Origin: Solirubrobacterales bacterium | Lineage (GTDB): Bacteria; Actinomycetota; Thermoleophilia; Solirubrobacterales; 70-9 | Length of the DNA stretch: 42,194 nucleotides | NCBI GenBank assembly: GCA_020438295.1 | Contig: JAGQUV010000015.1 | Location: 1 to 42,194 of the forward strand | Direction: 5' to 3' | Part shown: piece after piece, positions 16,387 through 24,275 of the stretch | Numbering within the stretch: position 1 is the stretch's first letter | How the letters are laid out: the number at the start of each line of letters is the position of its first letter | Position numbers and translations under genes: made by a program | The notes under the pieces: generated by a model | What the model was told of the DNA's origin: nothing | The model's input: the letters and a program-made list of their open reading frames with translations, nothing else | Databases searched by the model: none

Positions 16387-17591
16387 AGGAAGGTCTGGCC
16401 TTCGCCGCGGTAGGTGGGGACTTCGTCGACGATCTCCCCGTCCTCGATCAACAGCAGCGAGTCGAAGCGCTCGCACAGCTCGCCGGCCTTGCTGTGGCGC
16501 ATGTAGACGTTGTCGCCGATCGCCAGCCCGTCGGCGGCCGGGCCGAGCAGCGGCGTCTGCACTTCACCGGCCCCCTCTTCGTCGTCCAGCACCAGTCCTT
16601 CGGGCAGCCAGGGGACCGGCATCCGGGCCGGTCCCGCCGCGCCCGACGAAAGGTAGCCGCCACCGAGCGCGGTGACCACGCCCGGCCCGGGCCGGCGCAC
16701 CACCGGCAGCGCGAACGCCGCGGCCGGGGCGAGGGTGAACCAGGAGTAGTAGTCGAACTGGACCGGGGCGAAGAAGCCCGACCCGGCGGCCAGCTCGGTG
16801 ACCGCCGGCTCGGCCGAGGTGAACTCCAGCGAGCCGGTGCCGCCGCCGTTGACGATCTCGATCTCGGCCACCTCGTTGATCCGGGCGACCACGTCGGCCC
16901 GGCGTTCGCTGATCTCCTTGATCGAGTTCTTCTGCATCCAGCGGATCAGGCGCGAGCGGAGCGGTCGCTTCGGCACCCGGTCGCCGACCCCGGAGATCTG
17001 GCCTTCGTAGGCCATCAGCGCGACCAGCTCGAACTTGTCGCGCCGGTCGATCTCCTCGGCCAGCTCGACGGCCTGGTCCGGGGTACGGATCGGCGAGCGC
17101 TTGGCGCCGGCCTTGATCCGGCCGCCCAGCCCGTGCCAGGCGGCGTCGAGCTCGAGGCTGAGCCGGACCGGGGCGGCCTGGCTGCCCAGTACCGACTCGA
17201 TCAGGTCGAGGTGCTCGACGCAGTCGACCGTGAGGATCGGTGCTTCCGACGGGCTGGCCACGCTGCGCATCGCCAACTCGGCCAGCGCCTCGACGTCGGT
17301 GGTCGGGTAGGCCAGCAGCAGGTCCTCCTGACCGTGCCCGGCCAGCCAGAGCGTCTCCGGCAGGGTGAAGGTCATGACCCCGCGGAACCGTTCGTCGCGG
17401 TCCAGGATGCGGTCGATCAGCGCCCGGCTGCGGATCGATTTCGACGCGACCCGGACCGGCTTGTCACCACCCCGCTCGAGCATCGCGTCGGCGTTCTCCC
17501 ACATCGCGTCGAGGTCGACGAACGCGAACGGGGCCTCGACCTCGTCGAACAGCTCTTCGTAGTAGCCGTGATTTCGCGCAGGGGTCGGCAT
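16383..17591 (-). CDS. Fold-type III PLP enzyme, D-threonine aldolase/amino acid deaminase-like
   Basis: 402 residues. An alanine-racemase-type N-terminal TIM barrel begins APFAFVDLDAMWENADAML and has PLP lysine K51 in RVASKSIRS. PLP-phosphate and substrate-side strands follow (LSLELDAAWHGLGGRIKAGA, LVALMAYEGQISGVGD, IVNGGGTGSLEFT). The C-terminal beta domain has the H-x(3-10)-C-like metal region of D-threonine aldolases partly represented (RHSKAGELCERFDSLLLI). The family includes D-threonine aldolase, D-serine dehydratase and uncharacterised amino acid deaminase/aldolases; the exact reaction is not determined by sequence. Cytosolic. Convergent with the lactone/alditol oxidase. Confidence 0.85.
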   Translation of the reverse strand: MPTPARNHGYYEELFDEVEAPFAFVDLDAMWENADAMLERGGDKPVRVASKSIRSRALIDRILDRDERFRGVMTFTLPETLWLAGHGQEDLLLAYPTTDVEALAELAMRSVASPSEAPILTVDCVEHLDLIESVLGSQAAPVRLSLELDAAWHGLGGRIKAGAKRSPIRTPDQAVELAEEIDRRDKFELVALMAYEGQISGVGDRVPKRPLRSRLIRWMQKNSIKEISERRADVVARINEVAEIEIVNGGGTGSLEFTSAEPAVTELAAGSGFFAPVQFDYYSWFTLAPAAAFALPVVRRPGPGVVTALGGGYLSSGAAGPARMPVPWLPEGLVLDDEEGAGEVQTPLLGPAADGLAIGDNVYMRHSKAGELCERFDSLLLIEDGEIVDEVPTYRGEGQTFL

Positions 17592-17646
17592 CGGGTCCCC
17601 GCAGACTATCCGGGCGGTCCCTCGAATCCGTACAATCGTCCGGCCC

Positions 17647-17735
17647 GGAGAGGTGGCCGAGTGGCTGAAGGCACTCGCCTGCTAAGCGAGTAGGGGGCGC
17701 AAGCTCTCTCGAGGGTTCGAATCCCTCCCTCTCCG
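17647..17735 (+). tRNA. tRNA-Ser(GCU)
   Basis: Type II tRNA of 89 nt. Acceptor GGAGAGG/CCTCTCC, discriminator G. The anticodon stem-loop CTCGC-CTGCTAA-GCGAG gives anticodon GCT (17681-17683), the long variable arm is TAGGGGGCGCAAGCTCTCTC, and the T-arm is GAGGGTTCGAATCCCTC. No encoded CCA. Confidence 0.97.
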
Positions 17736-17828
17736 CCTCGGGCGGGCGGCATGCGGGGTGAGCGGACGACCGAATCGGGGCGACCGGCGTAGTGTTATGA
17801 GAGGTTGTGTATGGAAATGTCTGGCAAC

Positions 17829-17844
17829 GGTTCAGTTCTGAACC
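17829..17844 (+). promoter_or_regulatory. Perfect palindrome upstream of the penicillin acylase gene
   Basis: GGTTCAG-TT-CTGAACC (7-2-7) lies 19 bp before the ATG at 17864. It sits where a repressor would block transcription or translation initiation. It is related in half-site (GTTCA/TGAAC) to the IclR-type operators at 21922 and 24215 but has different spacing. Core promoter hexamers are not certain. Confidence 0.4.
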
Positions 17845-17863
17845 ACTCTCGAGGGGGTAGTTG

Positions 17864-20323
17864 ATGCGTCGTCTGCTGTCTGTTTTCGCCGTGCTCGTTT
17901 TCGGATTCACGATGCAGGCGGCGAACGCCTCGGCCAAGGAGTATGCGGCCACGTCGCTCAACATCATCCCGTCCGGTCAGTGGGGCTCGATCCCTGCTCC
18001 CGCCGGCGCCGACAGCCAGGCCCTGATGTATGACGCGCTGACCCCGCTGTTCAACAACGTCACCTTTTCCGACATCAAACAGAACTTCAAGTCGCAGGGC
18101 TTCGGCGTCGGTCCCGACGGCCCCGGCACCAACGAGCCGGTCCCGTACGACGGCGTGACGATCACCCGCGACAAGTACAACGTGCCGCACGTCGACTCGA
18201 CCACCTACGACGGTGGGATCTGGGCGGCCGGCTGGATCGCCCAGGAAGACCGCGGCATCCTTCTGGCTCAGGTCCGTTACAACGCCAGGATCGCGGCGAT
18301 CGACGTCCCCAACATCACCGCCTACAGCGCCATTCTCGGGCTGGACAGCTTCGTCCCCAGCGCCGAGACCGAGGAGGTCGTCGCCCAGCAGACCGAAGCG
18401 CTGCTGGCCAAGGGCAGCGACGGTGAGCAGGCGCTGGCAGACATCGACACGTTCCTCGAGGGCATGAACGCCTACCTGGCTGCCAACAGCCCCGGTACCG
18501 CGCCCTGGACCCGCAACGACATCTACGCGATCAACGCGTTCAAGGACCAGTTCCTCGGTGAGGGCGGTGGCGACGAAGCCCGTCGATCGCAGTTCCTGGA
18601 CGGCCTGCAGGATCGGCTCGGTGTGAAGAACGGCTGGAAGGTCTTCGATGACCTGGCCCAGAACAAGAACAACGGCAGCCCGACCAGCGTCGACGGCAAG
18701 TTCCCGTACATGCCGATCCCGCAGAACGGCCGGGCCGGCACCGTGATCATCGATCACGACAGCTACGACGAGTTCGACCCGGTGGTCGGCGGCGCTCCGA
18801 TGCCGCTCTCCGGGTCCGATCCGAGGACCAACTCGTCGAACACGCTGATGGTCACCAAGAAGAAGTCGGCGACCAACAAGCCGCTGATGGTCGGCGGGCC
18901 CCAGATCGGCTACAACTACCCCAGCTTCATGTGGGAGATCGACATGAACGCACCCGGGCTGAAGTGGACAGGCTCGACCTCGGCCTTCGCCCCGGGCTAC
19001 CTGCTGATCGGTCGCGGCGAGGACTTCTCCAACACGCTGACCTCGGCCAGCGCCGACCTGATCGACCAGTACGCCGAGACGCTCTGCGGCGGCAGCGACA
19101 CGATGTACCGGTACAAGGGCCAGTGCCTGAGCATGCAGGAGTTCAACGCCGGCACGCTGAACGGCGACCCGGTCAAATTCATGACCACCGTGCATGGCCC
19201 GGTCACCGGATACGCCACGGTCGACGGCACCAAGGTCGCGATCTCGTCGAAGCGCTCCAGCTACGGCAAGGACGTGGTCGACATCCTGTTCAACCAGCGG
19301 CTCTCGAACGGGTCGGTCACCGACGTGAAGTCGTTCTATACGGCGGCGAACCAGTCGCCGCAGACCTTCAACTCGTTCTACATCGACAACAAGCACATCG
19401 CGATGTTCACCAGCGGCAGGTTGCCGATCCGCCACCCGCAGGTCGATCCGCGCCTGCTGACCAAGGGCACCGGCCAGTACGAGTGGCAGGGCTTCCTCGA
19501 CAAGGCCGGCCACATGCAGGGCATGGACCCGAAGTCGGGCCTGATGGTCAACTGGAACCAGACGGCCGCCCACCGCTTCGCCGCGGCCGACGATTCCTGG
19601 GGCCGCAACGGCTCGGTGGCACGGGTCGACATGCTGAACAAGCAGCTGAAGAAGAACCGCAACGCCAACGGCAAGTGGAACCTGCCGGCGATCACCTCGG
19701 CGATGAACTCGGCCGCCACGCAGGACGTGCGGGCGATCGTCACCGTGCCGCTGCTGCGCAAGCTGCTGAACGGTTCCAAGCCGCCGACCGGACAGGCCGG
19801 CCAGATGCTGAAGCAGATGCGCTACTGGACCGAGAAGGCCGGCAGCCGGCTCGACCGGAACGGGGACGGCCTGATCGACGCGCCGGGCGCCGCTTCGATG
19901 GACGGCGCGTGGGACAACATCGCCAACGCGTTCATGAAGCCGCAGCTCGGCTCGCAGCTTGATGAGCTGAACTCGCTGTTCAGTCGGTTCGATTCGCCTC
20001 CGGGCGGCCAGTACAACGGCTGGTACCAGTACTTCGATCGCGACATCAAGAGGCTGCTGGGCAAGGACCAGCCGAAGCCGTTCAAGAAGAGCTACTGCGG
20101 CAAGGGCGACCTCGAGGCCTGCCAGACCGCGGTCTGGAACGCGATCGCCCAGTCCGGCCAGGAGCTGACCTCCGAGTACGGGACCTCCGATCCGTCGCAG
20201 TGGCAGGCCAGCGCCACCGCCGAGGAGATCACGTTCTCGCCGATCAACATCCTGACCATGGCCTACACGAACCGCCCGAGCGGTTACCAGCAGGTCGTGG
20301 CCTACAAGAGCCACAAGAAGTAG
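17864..20323 (+). CDS. Secreted penicillin acylase (penicillin amidase) family Ntn-hydrolase
   Basis: 819 residues. Signal peptide MRRLLSVFAVLVFGFTMQAA, cleavage near ANA-SAK. The alpha-chain region includes the hallmark entry VPYDGVTITRDKYNVPHVDS and GGIWAAGWIAQEDRGILLAQV. The autoproteolytic beta-chain start should be Ser325 in TNSSNTLMV, aligning with the family G-S-N-x-W motif, followed by NKPLMVGGPQIGYNYPSFMWE. Such enzymes self-cleave and hydrolyse amides (beta-lactams, N-acyl-homoserine lactones, aculeacins, acylated amino acids) outside the membrane. Start chosen at the ATG 17864 with G-rich ribosome binding site 17851-17857; a TTG one codon earlier is also open. Followed by a strong hairpin, so probably monocistronic. 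Substrate unknown; quorum quenching or peptide scavenging are possibilities. Confidence 0.88.
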   Translation: MRRLLSVFAVLVFGFTMQAANASAKEYAATSLNIIPSGQWGSIPAPAGADSQALMYDALTPLFNNVTFSDIKQNFKSQGFGVGPDGPGTNEPVPYDGVTITRDKYNVPHVDSTTYDGGIWAAGWIAQEDRGILLAQVRYNARIAAIDVPNITAYSAILGLDSFVPSAETEEVVAQQTEALLAKGSDGEQALADIDTFLEGMNAYLAANSPGTAPWTRNDIYAINAFKDQFLGEGGGDEARRSQFLDGLQDRLGVKNGWKVFDDLAQNKNNGSPTSVDGKFPYMPIPQNGRAGTVIIDHDSYDEFDPVVGGAPMPLSGSDPRTNSSNTLMVTKKKSATNKPLMVGGPQIGYNYPSFMWEIDMNAPGLKWTGSTSAFAPGYLLIGRGEDFSNTLTSASADLIDQYAETLCGGSDTMYRYKGQCLSMQEFNAGTLNGDPVKFMTTVHGPVTGYATVDGTKVAISSKRSSYGKDVVDILFNQRLSNGSVTDVKSFYTAANQSPQTFNSFYIDNKHIAMFTSGRLPIRHPQVDPRLLTKGTGQYEWQGFLDKAGHMQGMDPKSGLMVNWNQTAAHRFAAADDSWGRNGSVARVDMLNKQLKKNRNANGKWNLPAITSAMNSAATQDVRAIVTVPLLRKLLNGSKPPTGQAGQMLKQMRYWTEKAGSRLDRNGDGLIDAPGAASMDGAWDNIANAFMKPQLGSQLDELNSLFSRFDSPPGGQYNGWYQYFDRDIKRLLGKDQPKPFKKSYCGKGDLEACQTAVWNAIAQSGQELTSEYGTSDPSQWQASATAEEITFSPINILTMAYTNRPSGYQQVVAYKSHKK

Positions 20324-20342
20324 GAGGACTCCGGGCCGACCA

Positions 20343-20371
20343 CCGCGACCCCGGCAGCCCCGGGGTCGCGG
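20343..20371 (+). terminator. Strong hairpin terminator after the penicillin acylase gene
   Basis: Perfect 12-bp stem CCGCGACCCCGG / CCGGGGTCGCGG with a 5-nt loop, 19 bp after the stop. No T-tract follows, as is common in high-GC actinobacteria. Confidence 0.6.
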
Positions 20372-20457
20372 GGCCCTGTCCGCCGGCCGGGGTGGGCCTG
20401 CGGGCGACCTGACGACCGGTCCGCCGCTCCGGGTGGGCCGACCGTCACAATGGTGGG

Positions 20458-21888
20458 GTGGACGAAAGCGGATTCAGGCGAACCAAGATCGTCGCGACGG
20501 TCGGCCCGGCCAGCTGGGACCCTCCGACCCTGACCGAGATGATCGAAGCAGGGGTGGACGTCTTCCGGCTCAACTTCTCCCACGCCGACGAGGCCAGGCA
20601 CCGGCAGGCGGTGAAAGACATCCGCGCGGCCAGCGAGGCGACCGGCCGCGAGGTGGGAATCCTCGGCGACCTGCCCGGCCCCAAGCTCAGGGTCGGCCAC
20701 TTCCCCGACGAGGTGGTCGAGGTTGTCGCCGGCTCCGACGTGACCCTGACCCCGGACGAGATAGACGGCACGGCCACCGAGATTCCGGTGCCCTGGCCGG
20801 AGATGGCCGAAGTGCTGGGCGAAGGCTCGATCGTGTACCTGGCCGACGGAACGATCCGGCTCGAGGTTACCGCCAGGGCGGGCGACTCGCTGACCGCGCA
20901 CGTGCACATCGGCGGTCCGCTTTCGTCGAACAAGGGCGTCAACCTGCCGGGGCTTGAGTCCGGCCTCGAGGCGGTCTCCGGCACCGACCTCGCCTGGGTC
21001 GACTTCGCGGTCGCCAACCGGATCGACATGCTGGCGGTTTCTTTCGTGCGGACCGCTTCCGACCTCGATCCGGTCAAGCGGCGGCTCGAGGAGCTGCACA
21101 GCGACATCCCGGTGATCGCAAAGATCGAGAAGCCCGAGGCGGCCGATGCGATCGAGGAGATCGTCGAGGCGGCCGGTGGCGGGATCATGGTCGCCCGTGG
21201 CGACCTCGGGATCGAGGTACCGCTCTCTAAGGTGCCGGTGCTGCAGAAGCACCTGATCCGGGAGGCCGGGCAGTGGTCCAGGCCGGTCATCACCGCGACC
21301 CAGATGCTGGCCTCGATGGTCCAGGAGAAGCGGCCGACCCGGGCCGAGGTGACCGATGTCGCGACCGCGATCTTCGACGGCACCGACGCGGTGATGCTGT
21401 CCGAGGAGACCGCGGTCGGCGCCCATCCGGTCGAGGCGATCAGGGTGATGGACCAGATCGCGCGCTCGACCGAACCCGACCTTCCGTACTGGGACTGGCT
21501 GTTCAACCGGGCCAGCCAGGACGACATGGAAGTGTCGGACTCGGTCACCCAGAGCGCCGTGATCGCCTGCTACAGGCTGGGGCTGGAGACGATCGTCGTT
21601 CCCACCGCTTCGGGACGCGGCGCGATCATCGTCTCGGCCCACCGGCCGAAGGTGCCGGTCCTGGCGGTCACCCACAGCCTGCAGACGGTGCGCCGGCTGC
21701 GGGTCGTGTTCGGCGTCGACCCGGTGCTGCACGACCAGACCACCGAGATCCGAAACCTGCTGTACGAGTGCGCCGACGTCGCGGCCGAGTACGGGGCGGC
21801 CGCGTCCGGCGACCTGATCGCGATCGTGGCCGGGCTGTCCGACGTCGGCCTGGGGGCCAACCTGTTCGAGGTCCACCGGATCCCGTAA
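20458..21888 (+). CDS. pyk: Pyruvate kinase
   Basis: 476 residues, normal length, GTG start. N-terminal RRTKIVATVGPASWDP and VFRLNFSHAD carry the ADP- and phosphate-binding Arg/Asn/Asp residues. The B-domain lid begins after GDLPGPKLRVG. The active-site Lys signature is IPVIAKIEKPEA; metal and substrate loops are MVARGDLGIEVP and ITATQMLASMVQ, then RPTRAEVTDVATAIFDGTDA and VMLSEETAVG. The C-domain (about 350-476) keeps the allosteric-site fold (VVPTASGRGAIIVSAHRPK). Catalyses PEP + ADP to pyruvate + ATP, the last step of glycolysis. Upstream is the acylase terminator; downstream an independent promoter drives the aldehyde dehydrogenase. Confidence 0.96.
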   Translation: MDESGFRRTKIVATVGPASWDPPTLTEMIEAGVDVFRLNFSHADEARHRQAVKDIRAASEATGREVGILGDLPGPKLRVGHFPDEVVEVVAGSDVTLTPDEIDGTATEIPVPWPEMAEVLGEGSIVYLADGTIRLEVTARAGDSLTAHVHIGGPLSSNKGVNLPGLESGLEAVSGTDLAWVDFAVANRIDMLAVSFVRTASDLDPVKRRLEELHSDIPVIAKIEKPEAADAIEEIVEAAGGGIMVARGDLGIEVPLSKVPVLQKHLIREAGQWSRPVITATQMLASMVQEKRPTRAEVTDVATAIFDGTDAVMLSEETAVGAHPVEAIRVMDQIARSTEPDLPYWDWLFNRASQDDMEVSDSVTQSAVIACYRLGLETIVVPTASGRGAIIVSAHRPKVPVLAVTHSLQTVRRLRVVFGVDPVLHDQTTEIRNLLYECADVAAEYGAAASGDLIAIVAGLSDVGLGANLFEVHRIP

Positions 21889-21917
21889 GCGCCGGTCGCA
21901 CCGGAGCGGTGTGGCGA

Positions 21918-21946
21918 TATATTGAACCCGGTTCATGTCAGTGAAC
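21918..21946 (+). promoter_or_regulatory. -10 box and composite IclR-type operator at the aldehyde dehydrogenase start
   Basis: A near-consensus -10, TATATT (21918-21923), ends about 11 bp before the ATG at 21935, so the transcript would have almost no leader. Directly following and overlapping the start codon are three half-sites: TTGAAC (21922-21927), GTTCA (21931-21935) and TGAAC (21942-21946). The spacing N3 then N6 is reproduced exactly at 24215-24238 in front of the hydantoinase operon. Binding here would block RNA polymerase. Likely ligand-responsive repressor: the IclR protein encoded by the second gene of this transcript (inference). Confidence 0.6.
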
Positions 21947-23359
21947 ACGGTCGCGATCAAAAACCCGGAGGAGTCACAGGTTCTCGGCGAGATCGAGGCC
22001 ACCGAACCGGGTGACGTGGACGGGATCGTGGCGTTCGGGGTCGCCGCCCGCAGGGACTGGTCGTCCCGGCCGGTGGCCGAGCGGGCCGCGATGCTGGACC
22101 GGGCGGCCGACCTGCTCGAGGTCGAGCGCCCCGAGCTCGGCCCGCTGCTGGCGGCCGAGTCGGGCAAGCCGCTGGCCCAGGCCGAGTTCGAAGTCGGCGG
22201 CGGGATCCACTTCCTCCGTGGGAACGCCGACGAGGGCCGTCGCCTGGCCGGGCGGATCCTGCCGACCGAGGGCAACACCGGCACCGAGTGGGACCTGGCC
22301 TACACCCGCCGCGAGCCGCTCGGCGTGGTCGCGGCGATCCTGCCGTTCAACTTCCCGGTCGAGCTGTTCGTGGAGAAGTGCGCCGCGGCGCTGGTCGGGG
22401 GCAACGCGGTCGTGGTCAAGCCGCCGATCGAGGCGCCGCTGGTGGTCGAGCGGTTCCGGCTGGCCCTGATCGAGGCCGGTGTGCCGGAGGCGGTGATGCA
22501 GGCCGTGCACGGCGGGGCCGACGTCGGTGCCGCGCTGGCCTCGGCCGACGGGATCGATGCGGTCTCTCTGACCGGCTCGACCGGGGCCGGGATCGCGGTG
22601 GCCCGGGCGACCGCCGAGACGCTGCGCTTCCTGCATCTCGAGCTGGGCGGCAACAACGCCTGCCTGGTGCTCGACGACGCCGACCTCGACCTGGTCGCCG
22701 ACGAGGCGGTCAAGGGCCGGATGATGATGAACGGCCAGGCCTGCTCGGCCAGCAAGCGGATCGTCGTGCACAACTCGGTCCACGACCAACTGGCCGAGCG
22801 GCTGGCCGCGGCGGTCGAACGGCAGGTCGTGGGGCCGGCCACCGACCCGGACTCGACCATCGGCCCGCTGATCCACGCCGCGGCCGCGTCCAGGGTGGCC
22901 GACCAGGTGGCCAACGCGGCCGGCCAGGGCGCCGGGATCGCGGCCGGAGACGGCCGGGCCGAGGGCCCGTATTTCGGGCCGACGCTGCTGGCCGGGGTGC
23001 CGTCCACGGCCGACGTGGCCCGCGACGACGAGATCTTCGGCCCGGTCTTCAACCTGATCCCGGTCGACGGCGAGGCGCAGGCGATCGAGGTCGCCAACTC
23101 CTCCTCCTTCGGCTTGATGGCCTCGGTCTTCTCGGCCGATCCGCAGCGGGCGCTCGGCGTGGCCGAGGTGCTCCAGTCGGGCGGGGTGGTGATCAACGGC
23201 ACCGACAACTACCGGCCGCCGGTCATTCCCTTCGGCGGGGTGAAGCTCTCCGGTCGCGGGGTCGAGGGCATCGGCTACACGCTCGAGGAGATGACCCGCG
23301 AAAAGACGATCGTCTTCCGGCGCTTCCGGGCCGGGCTGGAACGGCCGGGGGCTGAATGA
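21935..23359 (+). CDS. NAD(P)-dependent aldehyde dehydrogenase
   Basis: 474 residues, full-length ALDH superfamily. Motifs: AILPFNFPVELF with N139 (oxyanion), AVVVKPP with K162 (cofactor), SLTGSTGAG (Rossmann turn), LHLELGGNN with general base E236, and NGQACSASKR with nucleophile C270; C-terminal DEIFGPVFNL and PFGGVKLSGRG. Oxidises an aldehyde to the acid in the cytosol. The Asn pair in LELGGNNA is characteristic of a subset of semialdehyde/benzaldehyde-type dehydrogenases. The ATG at 21935 has no Shine-Dalgarno, consistent with leaderless initiation. Overlaps iclR (ATGA). By shared operator it belongs with the downstream N-heterocycle cluster and may oxidise an aldehyde released there. Confidence 0.93.
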   Translation: MSVNTVAIKNPEESQVLGEIEATEPGDVDGIVAFGVAARRDWSSRPVAERAAMLDRAADLLEVERPELGPLLAAESGKPLAQAEFEVGGGIHFLRGNADEGRRLAGRILPTEGNTGTEWDLAYTRREPLGVVAAILPFNFPVELFVEKCAAALVGGNAVVVKPPIEAPLVVERFRLALIEAGVPEAVMQAVHGGADVGAALASADGIDAVSLTGSTGAGIAVARATAETLRFLHLELGGNNACLVLDDADLDLVADEAVKGRMMMNGQACSASKRIVVHNSVHDQLAERLAAAVERQVVGPATDPDSTIGPLIHAAAASRVADQVANAAGQGAGIAAGDGRAEGPYFGPTLLAGVPSTADVARDDEIFGPVFNLIPVDGEAQAIEVANSSSFGLMASVFSADPQRALGVAEVLQSGGVVINGTDNYRPPVIPFGGVKLSGRGVEGIGYTLEEMTREKTIVFRRFRAGLERPGAE

Positions 23360-24201
23360 CCGGAAAGGCCGGGAAGGGGAGCGGGGTGTCGCAGAAGAAC
23401 GGCAAGTACCAGGTACCGGCCGTGGTCGGCGCGATAAAGGTGCTGGAGGTGCTGTCGGGCCAGGGGGACCAGGGGGCGACCCAGACCGAGCTGGTCGAGG
23501 CGACCGGGCTGTCGAAGAGCACGATGCACAACCTGCTCTCGACGCTCGAGGCACACAAGTTCGTGCGCCGGGACGAGAGCACCAGGACCTACCGGCTCGG
23601 TCCGGCCCTGATCCCGCTGGGCACGGCGGCGACCCGGCAGGTGCAGCTGATCCGCTCGACGATCGACCGGATCGGTTCGCTGGCCTCGGTCCACGGCCTC
23701 TCGTTCGCGGTGGCCCAGCGGACCGGCGAGGACGAGTGCCAGATCATCGAGCGGGTCTACCCGGCGATGGACGTGCACGTCGGCATCACGGTCGGCAGCA
23801 CCTACGGCCCGACCGACGGAGCGCTGGGCAAGGTCCTCTTGGCCGCGATGGAGCCGGAGCGGGCGAAGAAGCTGATCGGTCGCCGCAAGCTGCCGGCCCG
23901 CACCGGGGCGACCATCACCAGCCCGAAGACCCTGCTGGCCGAGATCGACGAGGTCCGGACCAGGGGCTGGGCGGCAAGCCGGGGCGAGTTCAACGAGAAC
24001 CACGCGGTCGCGTCCGGAATCCGCGGCCCGTCGGGCGAGCTCGAGCTGCTGCTGCTGGCGCTCGGCTTCCCGGGCCAGCTCGACGGCGACCGGATCGACG
24101 AGACCGGTCTTCTGCTGAAGCGCGTGGCCGGCTCGGTGATGGCCGAGGCCGGCGTCCCTTCCCGCGAGATCCCGGAAGCGGCCGGGCAGACCCTGTGTTA
24201 G
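23356..24201 (+). CDS. IclR-family transcriptional regulator
   Basis: 281 residues. N-terminal winged helix (about 20-80): VVGAIKVLEVLSGQG, ATQTELVEATGLSKSTMHNL, LSTLEAHKFVRRDESTRTYRLG. The C-terminal IclR effector domain (about 95-270) contains VHVGITVGSTYGPTDGALGKVLLA and RGWAASRGEFNENHAVASGIRG, the standard ligand pocket. Start overlaps the ALDH stop (ATGA), so regulator and dehydrogenase are co-expressed. Two copies of a composite inverted repeat, one at its own promoter and one just after its stop in front of the catabolic operon, are the predicted binding sites. The effector is presumably the substrate or an intermediate of the cluster. Confidence 0.92.
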   Translation: MTGKAGKGSGVSQKNGKYQVPAVVGAIKVLEVLSGQGDQGATQTELVEATGLSKSTMHNLLSTLEAHKFVRRDESTRTYRLGPALIPLGTAATRQVQLIRSTIDRIGSLASVHGLSFAVAQRTGEDECQIIERVYPAMDVHVGITVGSTYGPTDGALGKVLLAAMEPERAKKLIGRRKLPARTGATITSPKTLLAEIDEVRTRGWAASRGEFNENHAVASGIRGPSGELELLLLALGFPGQLDGDRIDETGLLLKRVAGSVMAEAGVPSREIPEAAGQTLC

Positions 24202-24213
24202 GCTGGCCACAGC

Positions 24214-24244
24214 GTTGAACCTTGTTCAACATACTGAATTTGAT
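24214..24244 (+). promoter_or_regulatory. Composite IclR-type operator and promoter of the catabolic operon
   Basis: Perfect inverted repeat GTTGAAC-CTT-GTTCAAC (24214-24230) followed by a third half-site TGAA (24235-24238). Half-site order and spacing, TTGAAC-N3-GTTCA-N6-TGAA, match the site at 21922. TTGAAC (24215-24220) can also act as -35, with TTTGAT (24239-24244) as -10 after 18 bp. A strong ribosome binding site GGAGGAGAGG (24263-24272) precedes the first gene. Confidence 0.6.
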
Positions 24245-24275
24245 GCCTTGAGCATGCGAACCGGAGGAGAGGTAA

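Noticed and set aside
11997..17735. The two tRNA-Ser genes as integration sites flanking a genomic island
   Set aside because: No integrase, direct-repeat att copy or composition shift is visible between or beside them, and the genes between are ordinary chromosomal functions.
17795..20314. Long minus-strand frame opposite the penicillin acylase gene
   Set aside because: No family pattern, and the plus-strand protein has a signal peptide and Ntn-hydrolase motifs.
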